Shown: positions 23,074 to 33,700 of the stretch, piece after piece
How the letters are laid out: the number at the start of each line of letters is the position of its first letter
Position numbering within the stretch: the first letter of the stretch is position 1
NCBI GenBank assembly: GCA_032629725.1
Contig: JAFEVB010000009.1
Location: 439,001 to 503,000, forward strand
From: Gremmenia infestans
Taxonomy: Eukaryota; Ascomycota; Leotiomycetes; Helotiales; Hamatocanthoscyphaceae
DNA: 64,000 nt
Reading direction: 5' to 3'
Made by a program: the position numbers and the translations under genes
Notes under the pieces: generated by a model
The model's input: only the letters and a program-made list of their open reading frames with translations
Databases searched by the model: none
What the model was told of the DNA's origin: nothing

Positions 23074-23469
23074 ATGTTCCGCGGACCTCGAAGAAGAACG
23101 CCAATTCTGGGCGCTGCTCTCGTCGTTGGAGCCTCTCGCTCAGCAGCTCGACATGAAGTTGCTTCCCAGACGCAACAAGCCAATTCTGCCATGGCGCAAC
23201 AAAATGCTGCGGTTGCCAGTGCTCAAGCTGATGCCGAGAGGGCAGCGTATGAGAGGAGACTTCAAGAATATGAGCAGGATAAACGTACGGCTGCTGCAAT
23301 TGAAGCTGCTCTTGCGAAAGAAAGGTTGAATGCGGGGGCCAGCAACGAGGCGGCAAGCTCGTTTCTCTGTGGGGCTTGTGGTGAGAGAAATGCGGTTACT
23401 CAAAAGTTTTGCCCCCATTGTGGACGCAGACATTTACAGGGGGATTCTGAGAAGAGGCAACTTGCTTGA
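23074..23469 (+). CDS. Small fungal protein with C-terminal zinc ribbon
   Basis: Intronless 131-aa frame. The N-terminus (MFRGPRRRTPILGAALVVGA) has a basic start and a short hydrophobic, Ala/Gly-rich segment, resembling small fungal proteins with an MFRRP-type start. The middle (about residues 30-90) is Ala/Gln/Glu-rich and predicted coiled coil. The C-terminus has CGAC and CPHC separated by ten residues (C-x2-C-x10-C-x2-C), a rubredoxin/zinc-ribbon-type knuckle. The overlapping plus-strand frame at 23030-23329 lacks these features and is a shadow. Function unknown. Confidence 0.7.
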   Translation: MFRGPRRRTPILGAALVVGASRSAARHEVASQTQQANSAMAQQNAAVASAQADAERAAYERRLQEYEQDKRTAAAIEAALAKERLNAGASNEAASSFLCGACGERNAVTQKFCPHCGRRHLQGDSEKRQLA

Positions 23470-24269
23470 AAATGGGTTATAGTCGGGGTAGACCTAGTCT
23501 AGTTTCTGGTTGCAAACTGATGATATTGTTTCGAAATTTGCAGTCTTTAATTCCAACTTTAACAGACCTGTAATACTCAATTATGCTACATTCCTGCTTC
23601 AAGCCACTACAGCACCCGTTTAAATTCTATCACCACATATCTGTAGGGCGATCGGCTTCTGAAATATAATTGTGTGATGTACAAAAATATCATGACATGC
23701 CACCTGTTTTGATTTACTTATTGATTATAATCCTGGATAATTAATCTCGGAATTGATCAACAAACCAGCTTATCAATCGATTCGTAAGACTTTATGAGTA
23801 AACCAAGTCACTGACGAATGCCTTTTCACTCGCAAATTGATATTTTACTATTTTTCCGAGGATCTGCTTAAATAACCCTAGCCTAGATAAGTTGAGATTA
23901 TTACTACTCCCACATCTCACTCTTTATAAGCATCTAAATTATTAGTATTTATACCACCCCCATCAACCCGTCTCCTTCGGAGCTATATATAGCGTAGGGG
24001 TAACATAGTATAGTATGCGAAATTAATAAGAAAGTAGAAAAGGGCGCTAAAAGACACTCTGAATAGCATCACTTTTAACTTTAAGATCCGTAAGCAAAGA
24101 GCAATTGACGAATAAGATTGTGCATTGACTAAATCCATCGTTCGTGAGTATATCATAGCAGACCCAACTCCAGAACTCATTTATAAATACTCCTTAAAAC
24201 ACATCCCCCGTAAACCCCACCCAACCTAATCAATCCCATGCCTCTCCACCCAGAAACGACCTCATACTT
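23470..24269. other. Intergenic region between convergent genes
   Basis: AT-rich spacer of about 0.8 kb. Nothing recognised. Confidence 0.45.
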
Positions 24270-24725
24270 TTAGCCTGTCTCATCAACCTCTCGAATGGTG
24301 CATATGAATGTTTCGGCCATCTTGATTTTCTGCAAAGTAATTAGTGCCCGTTTTAGGGAAGCCTGTATGGTTATAGCATTGATACATACATGACTCTGGC
24401 TAACTTTGCTTATTCCAACGATCCCGGCGGATGGAGTGTGATCTGATGTCGGAGCTGTCTCCCTACAGCCATTCCTGTCCTTCTGCGGATGACTCGATGA
24501 TACCTTAGGTTTCGAGGGCATGGAACCGATTGCAGGTTTCTTCCACTCAACCTGCTCCACCTCAAGATACTTGCTTTTAGGTTGGTCTTCGCTTGTTTCG
24601 ATTACTTCGTTGATGGAATCGAGGATATTAACATGCCCGACTAAGAATCGTAGATTGATGTTTGGCTGGCGAGCCTCGTTGGCCATTTTGGTGTATGCCA
24701 TGTGATATATACGAAAGGAGTTCAT
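24270..24725 (-). CDS. Small conserved fungal protein of unknown function
   Basis: Two exons (24390-24725 and 24270-24329) encode 131 aa. The 60-nt intron has a canonical GTATGT donor, CTAAT branch and TTGCAG acceptor. Reading through it is also open, giving 151 aa, but the splice signals are strong. The N-terminal segment (FRIYHMAYTKMANEARQPNINLRFLVGHVNILDSI, positions 4-38) looks like a compact conserved helix-loop-helix that I associate with small fungal orphan proteins starting with a similar KMAxEAR...LRxLVGHxN pattern. The rest is Ser/Lys/Pro-rich and probably disordered. No catalytic motif is visible. Confidence 0.6.
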   Translation of the reverse strand: MNSFRIYHMAYTKMANEARQPNINLRFLVGHVNILDSINEVIETSEDQPKSKYLEVEQVEWKKPAIGSMPSKPKVSSSHPQKDRNGCRETAPTSDHTPSAGIVGISKVSQSHVCINAITIQASLKRALITLQKIKMAETFICTIREVDETG

Positions 24726-25883
24726 TGCTATCTTAATAACATAGTTTTGCTAAGGGTCTCATAGATTTTGTAAGGAAGATGATCTACCCTATATTTACTT
24801 GAGAGTTGCTCATAATACACTAGGGCTGACTAGAAAGCTGTTATCTGTAGACATGTATCTATGGTATATGACGACTTTAGCCTTACTTGCCCCAGGTTCA
24901 CTATTCTCTTCGTGGTTTAGTATCGGGAATTCCAAGCCAGAGATTCAGCTCGTGAGAGAATTACTACGGGGTTAATAATTAACACTTTTTTAATCTGGAG
25001 ATCGCCGCACTATGGAGAGTATTTAGCTCGACCGTAGCCTCATATGGTAAAGGCGAGGGCGGGATCGAGTCGAGATCTGCTGTTCACAAGCCAAAATTTA
25101 GCGGAGGATCCTACTCGTACTCCACACTACCTAAGAGCGGTTCAAAAGCCAAGAATTAACGGTCGTCCCTACCCCGCTGGTACCTCAGAGGGGAACATCC
25201 AGACATGCATCCTGATAAGCTGAAGTCACGTTGACGTTTTCCTGCCCCGCTCTCGCTGAAGTCCGTGGCTTTTGGAATTTTTCCTTTGTGTTGACAAAGT
25301 ACCCCACTCTCTAAGCACCACAGAAAGATTTACTAACCTCTCAGCTCTCTCTACGAATCCCTAGAAGAGTCCTATGAGATATGATGTAGATCACGTGGGT
25401 GCCCCCCACTGCGGAATCTATTACATCGACAATCTAGGCTACAAGGTCTAGAATCATAATTTATAGGAATAAATCCGCAGATACCCAAGCTATTACGACT
25501 CAGGTCATAGAAATCTTGACTTAAAAAGCATCTATAGAAACGCATAAAAAACGTCTACATACATCTAATAAAAGTCAAATCTGTTCTAGACTTACAGATT
25601 TTTCAAATGAAAACCAAATAAAAATCTTCAAGTTACGGACTTTCGACCCAAAAGTGAACCAGGCAGGCCATTAATCATTATCCACACCTGACTTCCAAAC
25701 GGCGAAATATTCGTATTTCCACTCCGTAACAGGAAGAGAATATAAACGTCTTTTTAGATATGGTATCAATTATAAACCATTCTATGTGCTGTTCAAGTTT
25801 AACAACGAGCAACTTAATATCCTTTCGAGTCTATAATTACCTAATGGACGTGCACCTCGCCCGCCCCCCCAAGAACCCACCCC
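24726..25883. other. Intergenic region, no gene seen
   Basis: About 1.2 kb. The stretch at 25440-25660 is AT-rich with many TAATAAA-like words and may be mutated repeat DNA. No frame supported. Confidence 0.4.
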
Positions 25884-26594
25884 CTACTTCCAAAACTTAG
25901 CCAAGAACCCCTGCTCGCCCGGCCTCGTATACCACTCATGCCTGCGATGCGGCCCCCTCGGCATCCTCTCCGTATACGACCTCTCTCTCTCAAATCTCCT
26001 CATCAGCTCCCGATACGTGAGTAGCTCGCTCGGGGTCACCACACACGGGTCGCGCGGATGCGTGTGCAGCACCATGGGCACGAAGCCGAAGAAGAAGGCT
26101 ATGAGGTTGTCATAAAGCTGCTGGTCGATGTTGCCGCGTCGGTCGACGTCCCGCACGTTGTCCCACATGTGCGCCAGGTTGATGCGGTGCACTTTGCTGG
26201 TTACGCGGCGGGAGAGGCTGTGGATTTCGTGCGGGGACATTGAGGTCGCGTCGGGGCGCGAGGGGGGGCGTTGCGTGATCAGGCGGTCTGGCTCGCCTGG
26301 AGACGCCTGTTCTTCGTTGCTTGGGCCGGCGCGTGATTCGGACTCGGGGTTGGGTTGGTGTGTTAGTTGTTGCTGTGTAATTGGACTTGGACTTGTTCGT
26401 TGAGATTGCTGGTGTTGGGCGCTCATGACTGTTACGTGTTTTGATGGTCCTCCGGGTACGTGTTGAGTGTTTCGAACGTTCAAGTACGGTGAAGGTCCTG
26501 CCAAGACATGTGGAGGTGGTGGATGCTGCTGCTGCTGGGCAGTTGGTGGCGCTTTGGACCGTTTAGAACGGGCCGTGGGGAGAGGTGTAGACAT
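25884..26594 (-). CDS. Hypothetical protein, disordered N-terminus and basic folded C-terminus
   Basis: Single-exon 236-aa frame. Residues 1-120 are Pro/Gln/Ser/His-rich low complexity. The C-terminal 110 residues look folded: MSPHEIHSLSRRVTSKVHRI, then MWDNVRDVDRRGNIDQQLYD, a hydrophobic LIAFFFGFVPMVL helix, and a basic, aromatic tail ending in FLAKFWK. GC content is clearly higher than in the flanking DNA, consistent with coding. No family recognised. The hydrophobic helix alone does not show that it is membrane-bound. Confidence 0.6.
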   Translation of the reverse strand: MSTPLPTARSKRSKAPPTAQQQQHPPPPHVLAGPSPYLNVRNTQHVPGGPSKHVTVMSAQHQQSQRTSPSPITQQQLTHQPNPESESRAGPSNEEQASPGEPDRLITQRPPSRPDATSMSPHEIHSLSRRVTSKVHRINLAHMWDNVRDVDRRGNIDQQLYDNLIAFFFGFVPMVLHTHPRDPCVVTPSELLTYRELMRRFERERSYTERMPRGPHRRHEWYTRPGEQGFLAKFWK

Positions 26595-26854
26595 TCTTGT
26601 GCTCTCGAGGTTAGGAAATGCGCTTCGAGTTGGGTAGTTGAAGACAATATCGCAATCGAGAGAATAAAGACAAATTAAATAGCTGGGTACCTAGGTAGTA
26701 TAGGATGTCACAACGCTTCTGACGGTGATTCATGAAATGTTGATTCACGAGCACCCCCACAAAGAATCTCCAGACATACATAATCATTCAAATACAACAC
26801 TCGTTCTTCCTAGCGATTTCTTGATGGGTATCATGTATCATTCATTATCGTTAA

Positions 26855-28842
26855 TCAGACATCAATCTTTGCCGAACACATGGATATCCTCTCACCAAGG
26901 AGCTGCAAGTCCAATCCAGATAATCCCGTATCGAACGTTGACTCCGGTTCCCCGGCCTCAAATGCAGTCAGAGCCTTCACTTGTGCAGCTCTTAGTGGTC
27001 CCAAATAAATTTCTTCAACAACAGACAACATTCCTGAAGGAACAACATGGGCATAATTCTCCCCCGAAATGAAGAAAACAAAATTTACTACAGCCATATG
27101 GAACGAAAAAGATTGACCCAGAATATGGACCAGCTCTTCTGCAGTAGCACTTCCTAGCTCCGAGGCATCAGGAAACAAGTATGGCTGTGCAGCGGATAGA
27201 GCAACCTTCGATCCAAATATATTGTTCGATTTCCGTTCATATGCTGTGATTATCTCCTCCTTCAACCAAGAAACGGCAGAGGCCTTCAAATTTTCGTAAG
27301 GGCAGTGCTCCAAAGTATCCGTTATGAATGTAAGGCGGAGACGGTCAACTGGGTGCGCATGCAGTATGGTTGAAGTCAGCACGTGAGCTGCATACCGCAA
27401 CGTGGGAGAAGGAGTATTGGCGGACAATAATGACAGTGACTGGAGATGTTGAAGAAAATCTTCATCCTCAAGGGGTCCAGACACGAAGTTATTGTTACGT
27501 TCCAGCCACAATCCAATAGCCAAAAGAGCGTCAATCACCCCCGAGTCTTCATTACCAATGTTCGCCGGTCCGTCGGTTCCGATGAATTGCTTGATAAGCT
27601 TTGCATGATCAGGGAAAATGGACAGTTTTGGGGGTGGAGATTTGGATTCAAAGAGGATCGAGGCAAAAATGTAACAAGTTATGAGAAATAGAGATCCCGC
27701 TTTCGATAAAGGAATATCTGCTGGTGAGGTTGGATAGTTGGTCTCCTCATTCTCCTCATCGTCGTCGCCAGTCTCGTCTTCCGTTTTGTATATGGCGTCG
27801 AACAGATCGGTGTAGTCCAACATGCCAAGATCTCTGGCCAGTGCCTATACATATATTAGAAAGCTCCAATTTTTGCCCAGGCCGTACTTACCACCAGCTG
27901 TCCTACCAAAGTATCTCTACCCTGCAGTGTGGGCTCCTCTCGAAACGATTCGCCCAAGCTTTTCTTCCCTGCAACCACCTTTGTTGGGTCAAATGATTCC
28001 TGGAGTCTTGTAGCCCACTCCAAGCTATTGGTGTTGGCATAGTCTTGCAATACATGGGTGACGAAGGATTGCAGCAGCTTAGTCTGTATAGCACCTTCCT
28101 GTGGATCTGCATCTTCATGTGCTTCTGGGTCGGGCGCAGAAGGATCAGACTCCGATGGATTCGTGTCCTTGATGCTCAAGGTCGATTGTCGGCCGGGCAA
28201 TGGTGGCCGTTTCTTGCCGGAGATTGTATGTACGAAGGAGATGACGGCGAGGGTTGCTTGATTGGAAGGACGGAAGGCTGCAAGAATCGACATGAGGGAC
28301 GTGGAGAGGAAGCGGGAGGGGTATTTTGTCTTTATTCGGGGATGGAGTATGGCAAGGAGGTTGACCAAGATGCAAAACTTGTCGACATTTGTAGGTTCGG
28401 GTGTGGGTTTCTTGGTATTCTCTATCTTGCCCTCTTCTGCGGCCGTGTTGTCCTCTTCCTTAGCAGCCTTGTCCCCTCTTTCGGTAGTGTTTTTCTCTTC
28501 CTCGGCAGCCTTGTCCTCATCCTCGACATCATGGCCCTCCTCGACCGCATCGAGATCCAATATATGTAGTGATTCGGTCACTTTCAACACCACCTCCCTC
28601 GGATTTCCCAGTCTCGCGATGCTACCTAAACACTTCTCTGCACCGGGGAGGGGTAGAAGGAGGTGGATGAGGTCCCAACCAATGTTCTGGGTCAATTCAG
28701 CATCTTGGAGGATATCGTTCAGCGCGGGAAGGATTTCGGGCGAAAGCTGCGATTCGAGGATGGTGAGATATGTCAGATAGTCAGTTGCAGGCGGCAGAGA
28801 CTCGGTGATGGCTTTGATGCCGTCGGGAGGCATATTGGACAT
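26855..28842 (-). CDS. YAP-binding/Alf4/glomulin-family protein
   Basis: Two exons (27892-28842, 26855-27844), with a 47-nt GTAAGT...TATAG intron in phase 0, encode 646 aa. The sequence is a helical-repeat protein with the features of the DUF1760 YAP-binding/Alf4/glomulin family, for example GWDLIHLLLPLPGAEKCL near residue 55, VDKFCILVNLLAILHPRIKT, and SLFLITCYIFASIL in exon 2. In yeast, Ybp1 binds the Yap1 transcription factor and supports its oxidation by peroxide; a comparable oxidative-stress role here is inference. An acidic low-complexity insert (Glu/Asp/Lys-rich, about residues 105-145) interrupts the repeats. The start is the first ATG of the frame; upstream codons stay open but lack ATG. 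Confidence 0.8.
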
Positions 28843-29686
28843 GGTGGATGGGTTGAAGCCGTTTGAAGGAGGGGTTATTGACAACAGCTTCAAATGAGGT
28901 CAAGCTTGGTTTCAACGTAAGGCTGGCTGGCTAGGCAAGCACGTGATGCAGCCCCACTACAGCCCTATTCTATTCTATTCCTCTTCTCACTCACTCCTTG
29001 CTTTACTTGCAAAGTCATGTGCAAAGTCATGGGTACAAAAGGTATACAAAGGTAAAGGTAGGTAACAGGTAGGCTATTCCGTACCTCTAGGTCTTCTATG
29101 ACTTAACCAACCCATCCATATATCGACCAGTGTTACAAGCAAATGCAGGTAGGTACATTCAGTCGGCAAACCTGCCTGCTTTCTTGGCATTGTTTACTCG
29201 TACCGTACCGTATCACTACACCTGGTGCACTACCTAGGTACTTTACGTATATTCCAATTCCATACGCAGTAAGCACTGCGACAATACGACGTATAATGTT
29301 CTCTTACATCTGACTCCACGATGATGAGCTTCTTGTATACCATTCATTGTATTGTTGAGCTTCGATTGCCTCCCAATTGAACCACTTTCCGCATAACGGG
29401 TCGCGGTGTTACTCCACTACCCTCACTCTCTCCCTCCCTCCCTCCTATCATATACTCCGTACATGGCTCTGAGAACGACACTTACACGTATAAAGTCACT
29501 CAAGCTTGCAACGTGGGCAAGTCCCAACAAATACATCAGTGAGTCAACTTCGTTGTTCAGCAGGTCTAGCCCATAGTCACTGACACTAAAGCCGAAGGAC
29601 AGCGAGCTATATATTCAGCATCCAGTGGACATTGCCCCAACCTCTATACAACTACTCTACGAAAATCAGTCCTTCAATTTTCAAGC
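28843..29686. other. Divergent promoter region
   Basis: About 0.85 kb between the divergent YAP-binding-family and AhpD-like genes. A CT-rich tract at about 29421-29450 (CTCCCTCC repeats) is visible. No gene seen. Confidence 0.45.
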
Positions 29687-30557
29687 ATGGCGACTACACA
29701 CGAACCTACAGCCGAAGACGCCAGTGCCCTATTCAAATCGATCGAAGAAACATTCCCCAAATTGACATTAGGGGAAGATAAATGGTATCTGCCTGTTGTG
29801 AGTGGAAGAACCTAGTCTGCAAAGCATCTACTGAGAATCCTGCCAGCTCTCTGCACTCGTAGGCGCTGCACCAGATCATGTTGGCACCCTATACACCTAC
29901 CTCATCAATAAACCCGACTGCTCAACTCCCGAAACACGTCAAGCTCTTGTACGCCGCCTCCGCGAAGCCCTCGTCAAGAACATATCCATCCAAGGTGTTT
30001 GCAAGCCAATCGAAGCTCTCTTCACCATTGCGAAAGTAGAGCGACCAGAAGATAAGGATTACTCATTTTCGAGGTACGACCCTTAACCACATACTCTGTA
30101 TTGGCACTAAGGTCTTCTAGGGAAGGATGGCAGACAGGGCCGGAGAATTTGGCTAGAGGGGAACAGTGGCTGAATACTATATACGAGGGCAATCTTTCCG
30201 ACGCAACCGACAAGTTCATTGCTCACAAGGACTTTGACTTCATCACCCGCCAGATTTCATACGGCTTCTACCTGTCCGATCACACCATTCTAGGACCCAT
30301 CGAGACCGAGTTGGTAGTGTTGTCCGGAATCATGATACAAAACCTCCCCCTCGAAACGGCCTGGCATCTGCGAGGAACGCGGAGAGTTGGTGTCAGTGCT
30401 GAAGATGTGGAGCTGGTGCAACAATGTGTAAGCCCTCACGGACTACGCGACCTTGCTTGGCATCACTAACTATTCTTAGGTGGAAATGGTGGCCAAATTT
30501 GCCAGTGTGAGCCTACACAAGGTGCCTAGGGTTGCTGATGTTGAGAGCCAGGTATAA
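29687..30557 (+). CDS. Carboxymuconolactone decarboxylase/AhpD-like protein
   Basis: Four exons (29687-29797, 29847-30073, 30121-30427, 30480-30557) encode 240 aa. All three introns are about 50 nt with good splice sites and matching phases. The fold signature is the AhpD/CMD helical core: WLNTIYEGNL, then FYLSDHTILGPIETELVVLSGIMIQNLPLETAWHLRG, then GVSAEDVELVQQC. This arrangement matches fungal CMD-domain proteins. The CxxC pair that makes AhpD a peroxidase is absent, with only isolated cysteines, so a decarboxylase-like, binding or isomerase-type role is more likely than alkylhydroperoxidase activity. It ends 223 bp from the convergent PKS gene; whether it belongs to that locus is open. Confidence 0.8.
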
Positions 30558-30780
30558 ATGCACACAAAGCATGATACCACTAGCAAATAAGTAGATCGTA
30601 GGTTATGATGACATGGATTCCCCATCTTTGCTCACTCGCCTTGTGTAAAAAAGTCCAGTTGTGTTGAGATCAACAATCTGACATTAGACAGTCGCATGAA
30701 ATCTAATTACATTACTAGAATAGGAACAAAACGATTTCCGCAGCTCCACGCAATGAACGCCAACAACCAGCAGAGTCAAT

Positions 30781-33700
30781 CTATGTCCATGTGCTTTGCT
30801 TAAATGCGCTCTTCGATGCAGCAGTAAGCCCAACGCCCACCAATGTAGCCCCACCTACAATCTCGAAGACTGCCAGGTCTGCACTCATCTCCTTCGACAC
30901 CCAATTGCGCAGTTCCACAGCAACCAACGAGTCGACACCATAAGACTCGACCCTGTGGCTGAGCTCTATGTTTTCTTCTGCAATGCCTAAGACCTTGGAA
31001 AGCTTCTTCCTCAACGCCTCGGACACCACCATTCCCGCCTCAGCAAGGGTGCCTACGCTTGCGAACATGGTTTTGAAATCCGTGCTGTTTTCATCCTTGC
31101 GCACTGACGATTGACCGGAGAATTCAATCTGATGCATTTTGCGGAAGAGAGGCTGGCACAAGGCGACAGGCACCTCCCCCCCTCTGGCAACCACCTTCGC
31201 CGGAATATCGATACCCAGGATCACCTGATCGCACCACTGCGGAGACAATTGAAGTGCCGGGTTGCAGTAAAAGTCCAGAAGTGATTGTACCTCTTCTTGT
31301 GTGATGGGGAGCATGACGCCTTGACGCATCAACCGATCCATCAGCTGGGAATTTTCGGCAACAACACCTTCTGAGAGAACGACACCGAGATCTAGTGCCA
31401 CAGCCTTTTCTCCATGCAACACCCGGTAATGTGCAAGCTCGTCTTGGTAGGTGTTACCCGCTGCGTAGTTGCTCTGCCCTGGGTTCCCAAAAATACCGCT
31501 AGCGGATGACAAGAGCACAAAAAAGTCCATTCCCGGAGGAAGCGAGACGTGGAGATTCCAAGAGCCTTGAACCTTTGGCCTCACGCTCTCTTCCCACTGT
31601 TGGAATGACATGGATGCAAATGTTGTGTCCTGTACAAATGTCAGTAAAAACATGCCAACAAAAGGTAAGTCTACCCACTCGTAGAACCATTGATGCTTGA
31701 ATGCAGCCCTTTATTGGGGGCATTGTTTTCGCGCATCTTTGTACTAGACTCTTCAATGCCGAGAGGCTTGCAATATCGCAAGCAGGTGCCACAACGCGAA
31801 CCCCTTTCGCCCGCAATTCCGTAACTAGCGCCTGTCCTTTTTCATTACCAACTGGTCCGGAGCGAGAAAGAAGGATCAAATTATTTGCTCCTCGATCTAC
31901 AAGCCACTTTGCAATGCTGCGACCAATCCCTCCAAGACCTCCGGCAATGAGGTAAGTAGCGTCTTTGCTAAGTTCATAGGAGGGTCTGGTTTTAAGACTC
32001 GTCTGTTTTACAGGTCAGTACTTAGTCCCAAATAACCTAAGACGCTCAACTCACCGGCACAATGGCATCTGTGGTGGCCTCCAGAACAATCTTCCCGGAA
32101 CTCTTCCCGCTCTGGAGAATTCTAAATGCATGTTCCATGTCGGAGATTGGGAACACGGTCAACGGATATGATGGGCCCAGCTTTTTAGCCTCCACCAGGC
32201 GCATGATCTCTCGCATCATCTTCTGAATAAGCTGCGGTCGTTGCTGTACAATCGCGGCTAGATCAACACCGGTAAAAGACGCGTTTCTGAGGAATGAATA
32301 CATGGGAAGGTTTCCATGGTTGTCGATGTCTCTCCTTCCGATCTCCATAAATCGCCCATACGGTGCGATGCACTCCCAGGTCGCAACTAATTGGTCACCC
32401 GCAAGCGAATTTAATACCACGTCAACGCCACGCCCTTGTGTCATCCGCTTTATCCCATCTGCGAATGAGAGGTCTCGACTATAGAAGATGTGATCTTCCG
32501 GAATCTGATACTGGCTCATAATGAGTTGCTTCTTCTCTTTCGATCCGACAGTTGCAAATACTTCGGCGCCCAGGTGAAGGGCAATTTGAACAGCAGCCTG
32601 GCCTGTTCCACCCGAGGCAGCATGGATAAGGATGGACTCGCCTTTCTCAAGGCGAGCTGATTCGATCAGACAATAGTATGCGGTGCAAAAAGCAGTGGGG
32701 ATTGCGGCTGCTTCATTGAAAGTCATGCTGTCTGGAATTTTGGCGGCACACCCAATCGATGACCGTGCAAACGACCTGTAAGTGTCGGTTGCACAAAGAG
32801 CGACGCGGTCTCCAGGCTTCAGTGTATCCCAATTCTCACCAACACGGCTGACCACACCAGAGCACTCGTTCCCTAGGGTGTCAGTGTTCACACGTCCCAA
32901 GACCGTGAGGCATTCTTTGAAGTTCACGCCTATTGCTCGTACTTCTACCTCCACTTCATTGGGACCCAAAGGAAGAGATGCTTTTCCGTCTTCAATGAAT
33001 TCCAAGGAATCAAGTAGTCCCGGTGTTCTCACGTCGACCTTGACCGCAGGCAAATCTCCAAATTTCTGCTCTCGTCGAGGATAGTTGGTTCGGACGTAGA
33101 TATGGTCATTGAGAGACGCGGCTGTGGAAAGACGGTTGATGTGCAGACATCCATCCATTTCCACGTATTCAGGCTCGAAGTCTCCCGTTTCTTTGTGGGA
33201 AACTGTAAGATGGAAGACGCGGGCGATATTGCAAGCAAAATTCTCCGTTCTGGTTCTAGGGGAGACATCCAAGGCAAGGGTGACTAGAGGTACGTTCGGG
33301 TTTTCTTGTCGCGAAACTCTGCAAAGACCTTCCACCATACCACAGGCGGGCGTCACAGGACCTTGTCTGCCTCCGGGCATCACCCACAGCAGACTTCCAG
33401 CTGAGGAAAGAATGGTTTGAAGAGCCGAGAGGCCATCGGAAGTTAGATTGCGAAGCAAAGGAGCGCTGAGATCATGCATCACAATATAATGGTGTATATT
33501 ATGGTCTGATAACGATGCCGCCTGCTCCAAGGTCAAAATTTTTGAGAGATTATACCCGAATTTTCGAAGCTCTTGGCCAAGGTACTGAGATATGACACGC
33601 TGGCTTTCCGAGTTGCTCTCCACGATCGCAACAATCTCCCCGGGGAAAGGACGAACGGGAGCTACAGGCTTTGCGGTCGAGATTATAATGCTATAATCGT

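Noticed and set aside
24330..24389. Reading through this segment as coding in the small conserved protein
   Set aside because: The frame stays open, but donor, branch and acceptor are all canonical, so it is more likely an intron.
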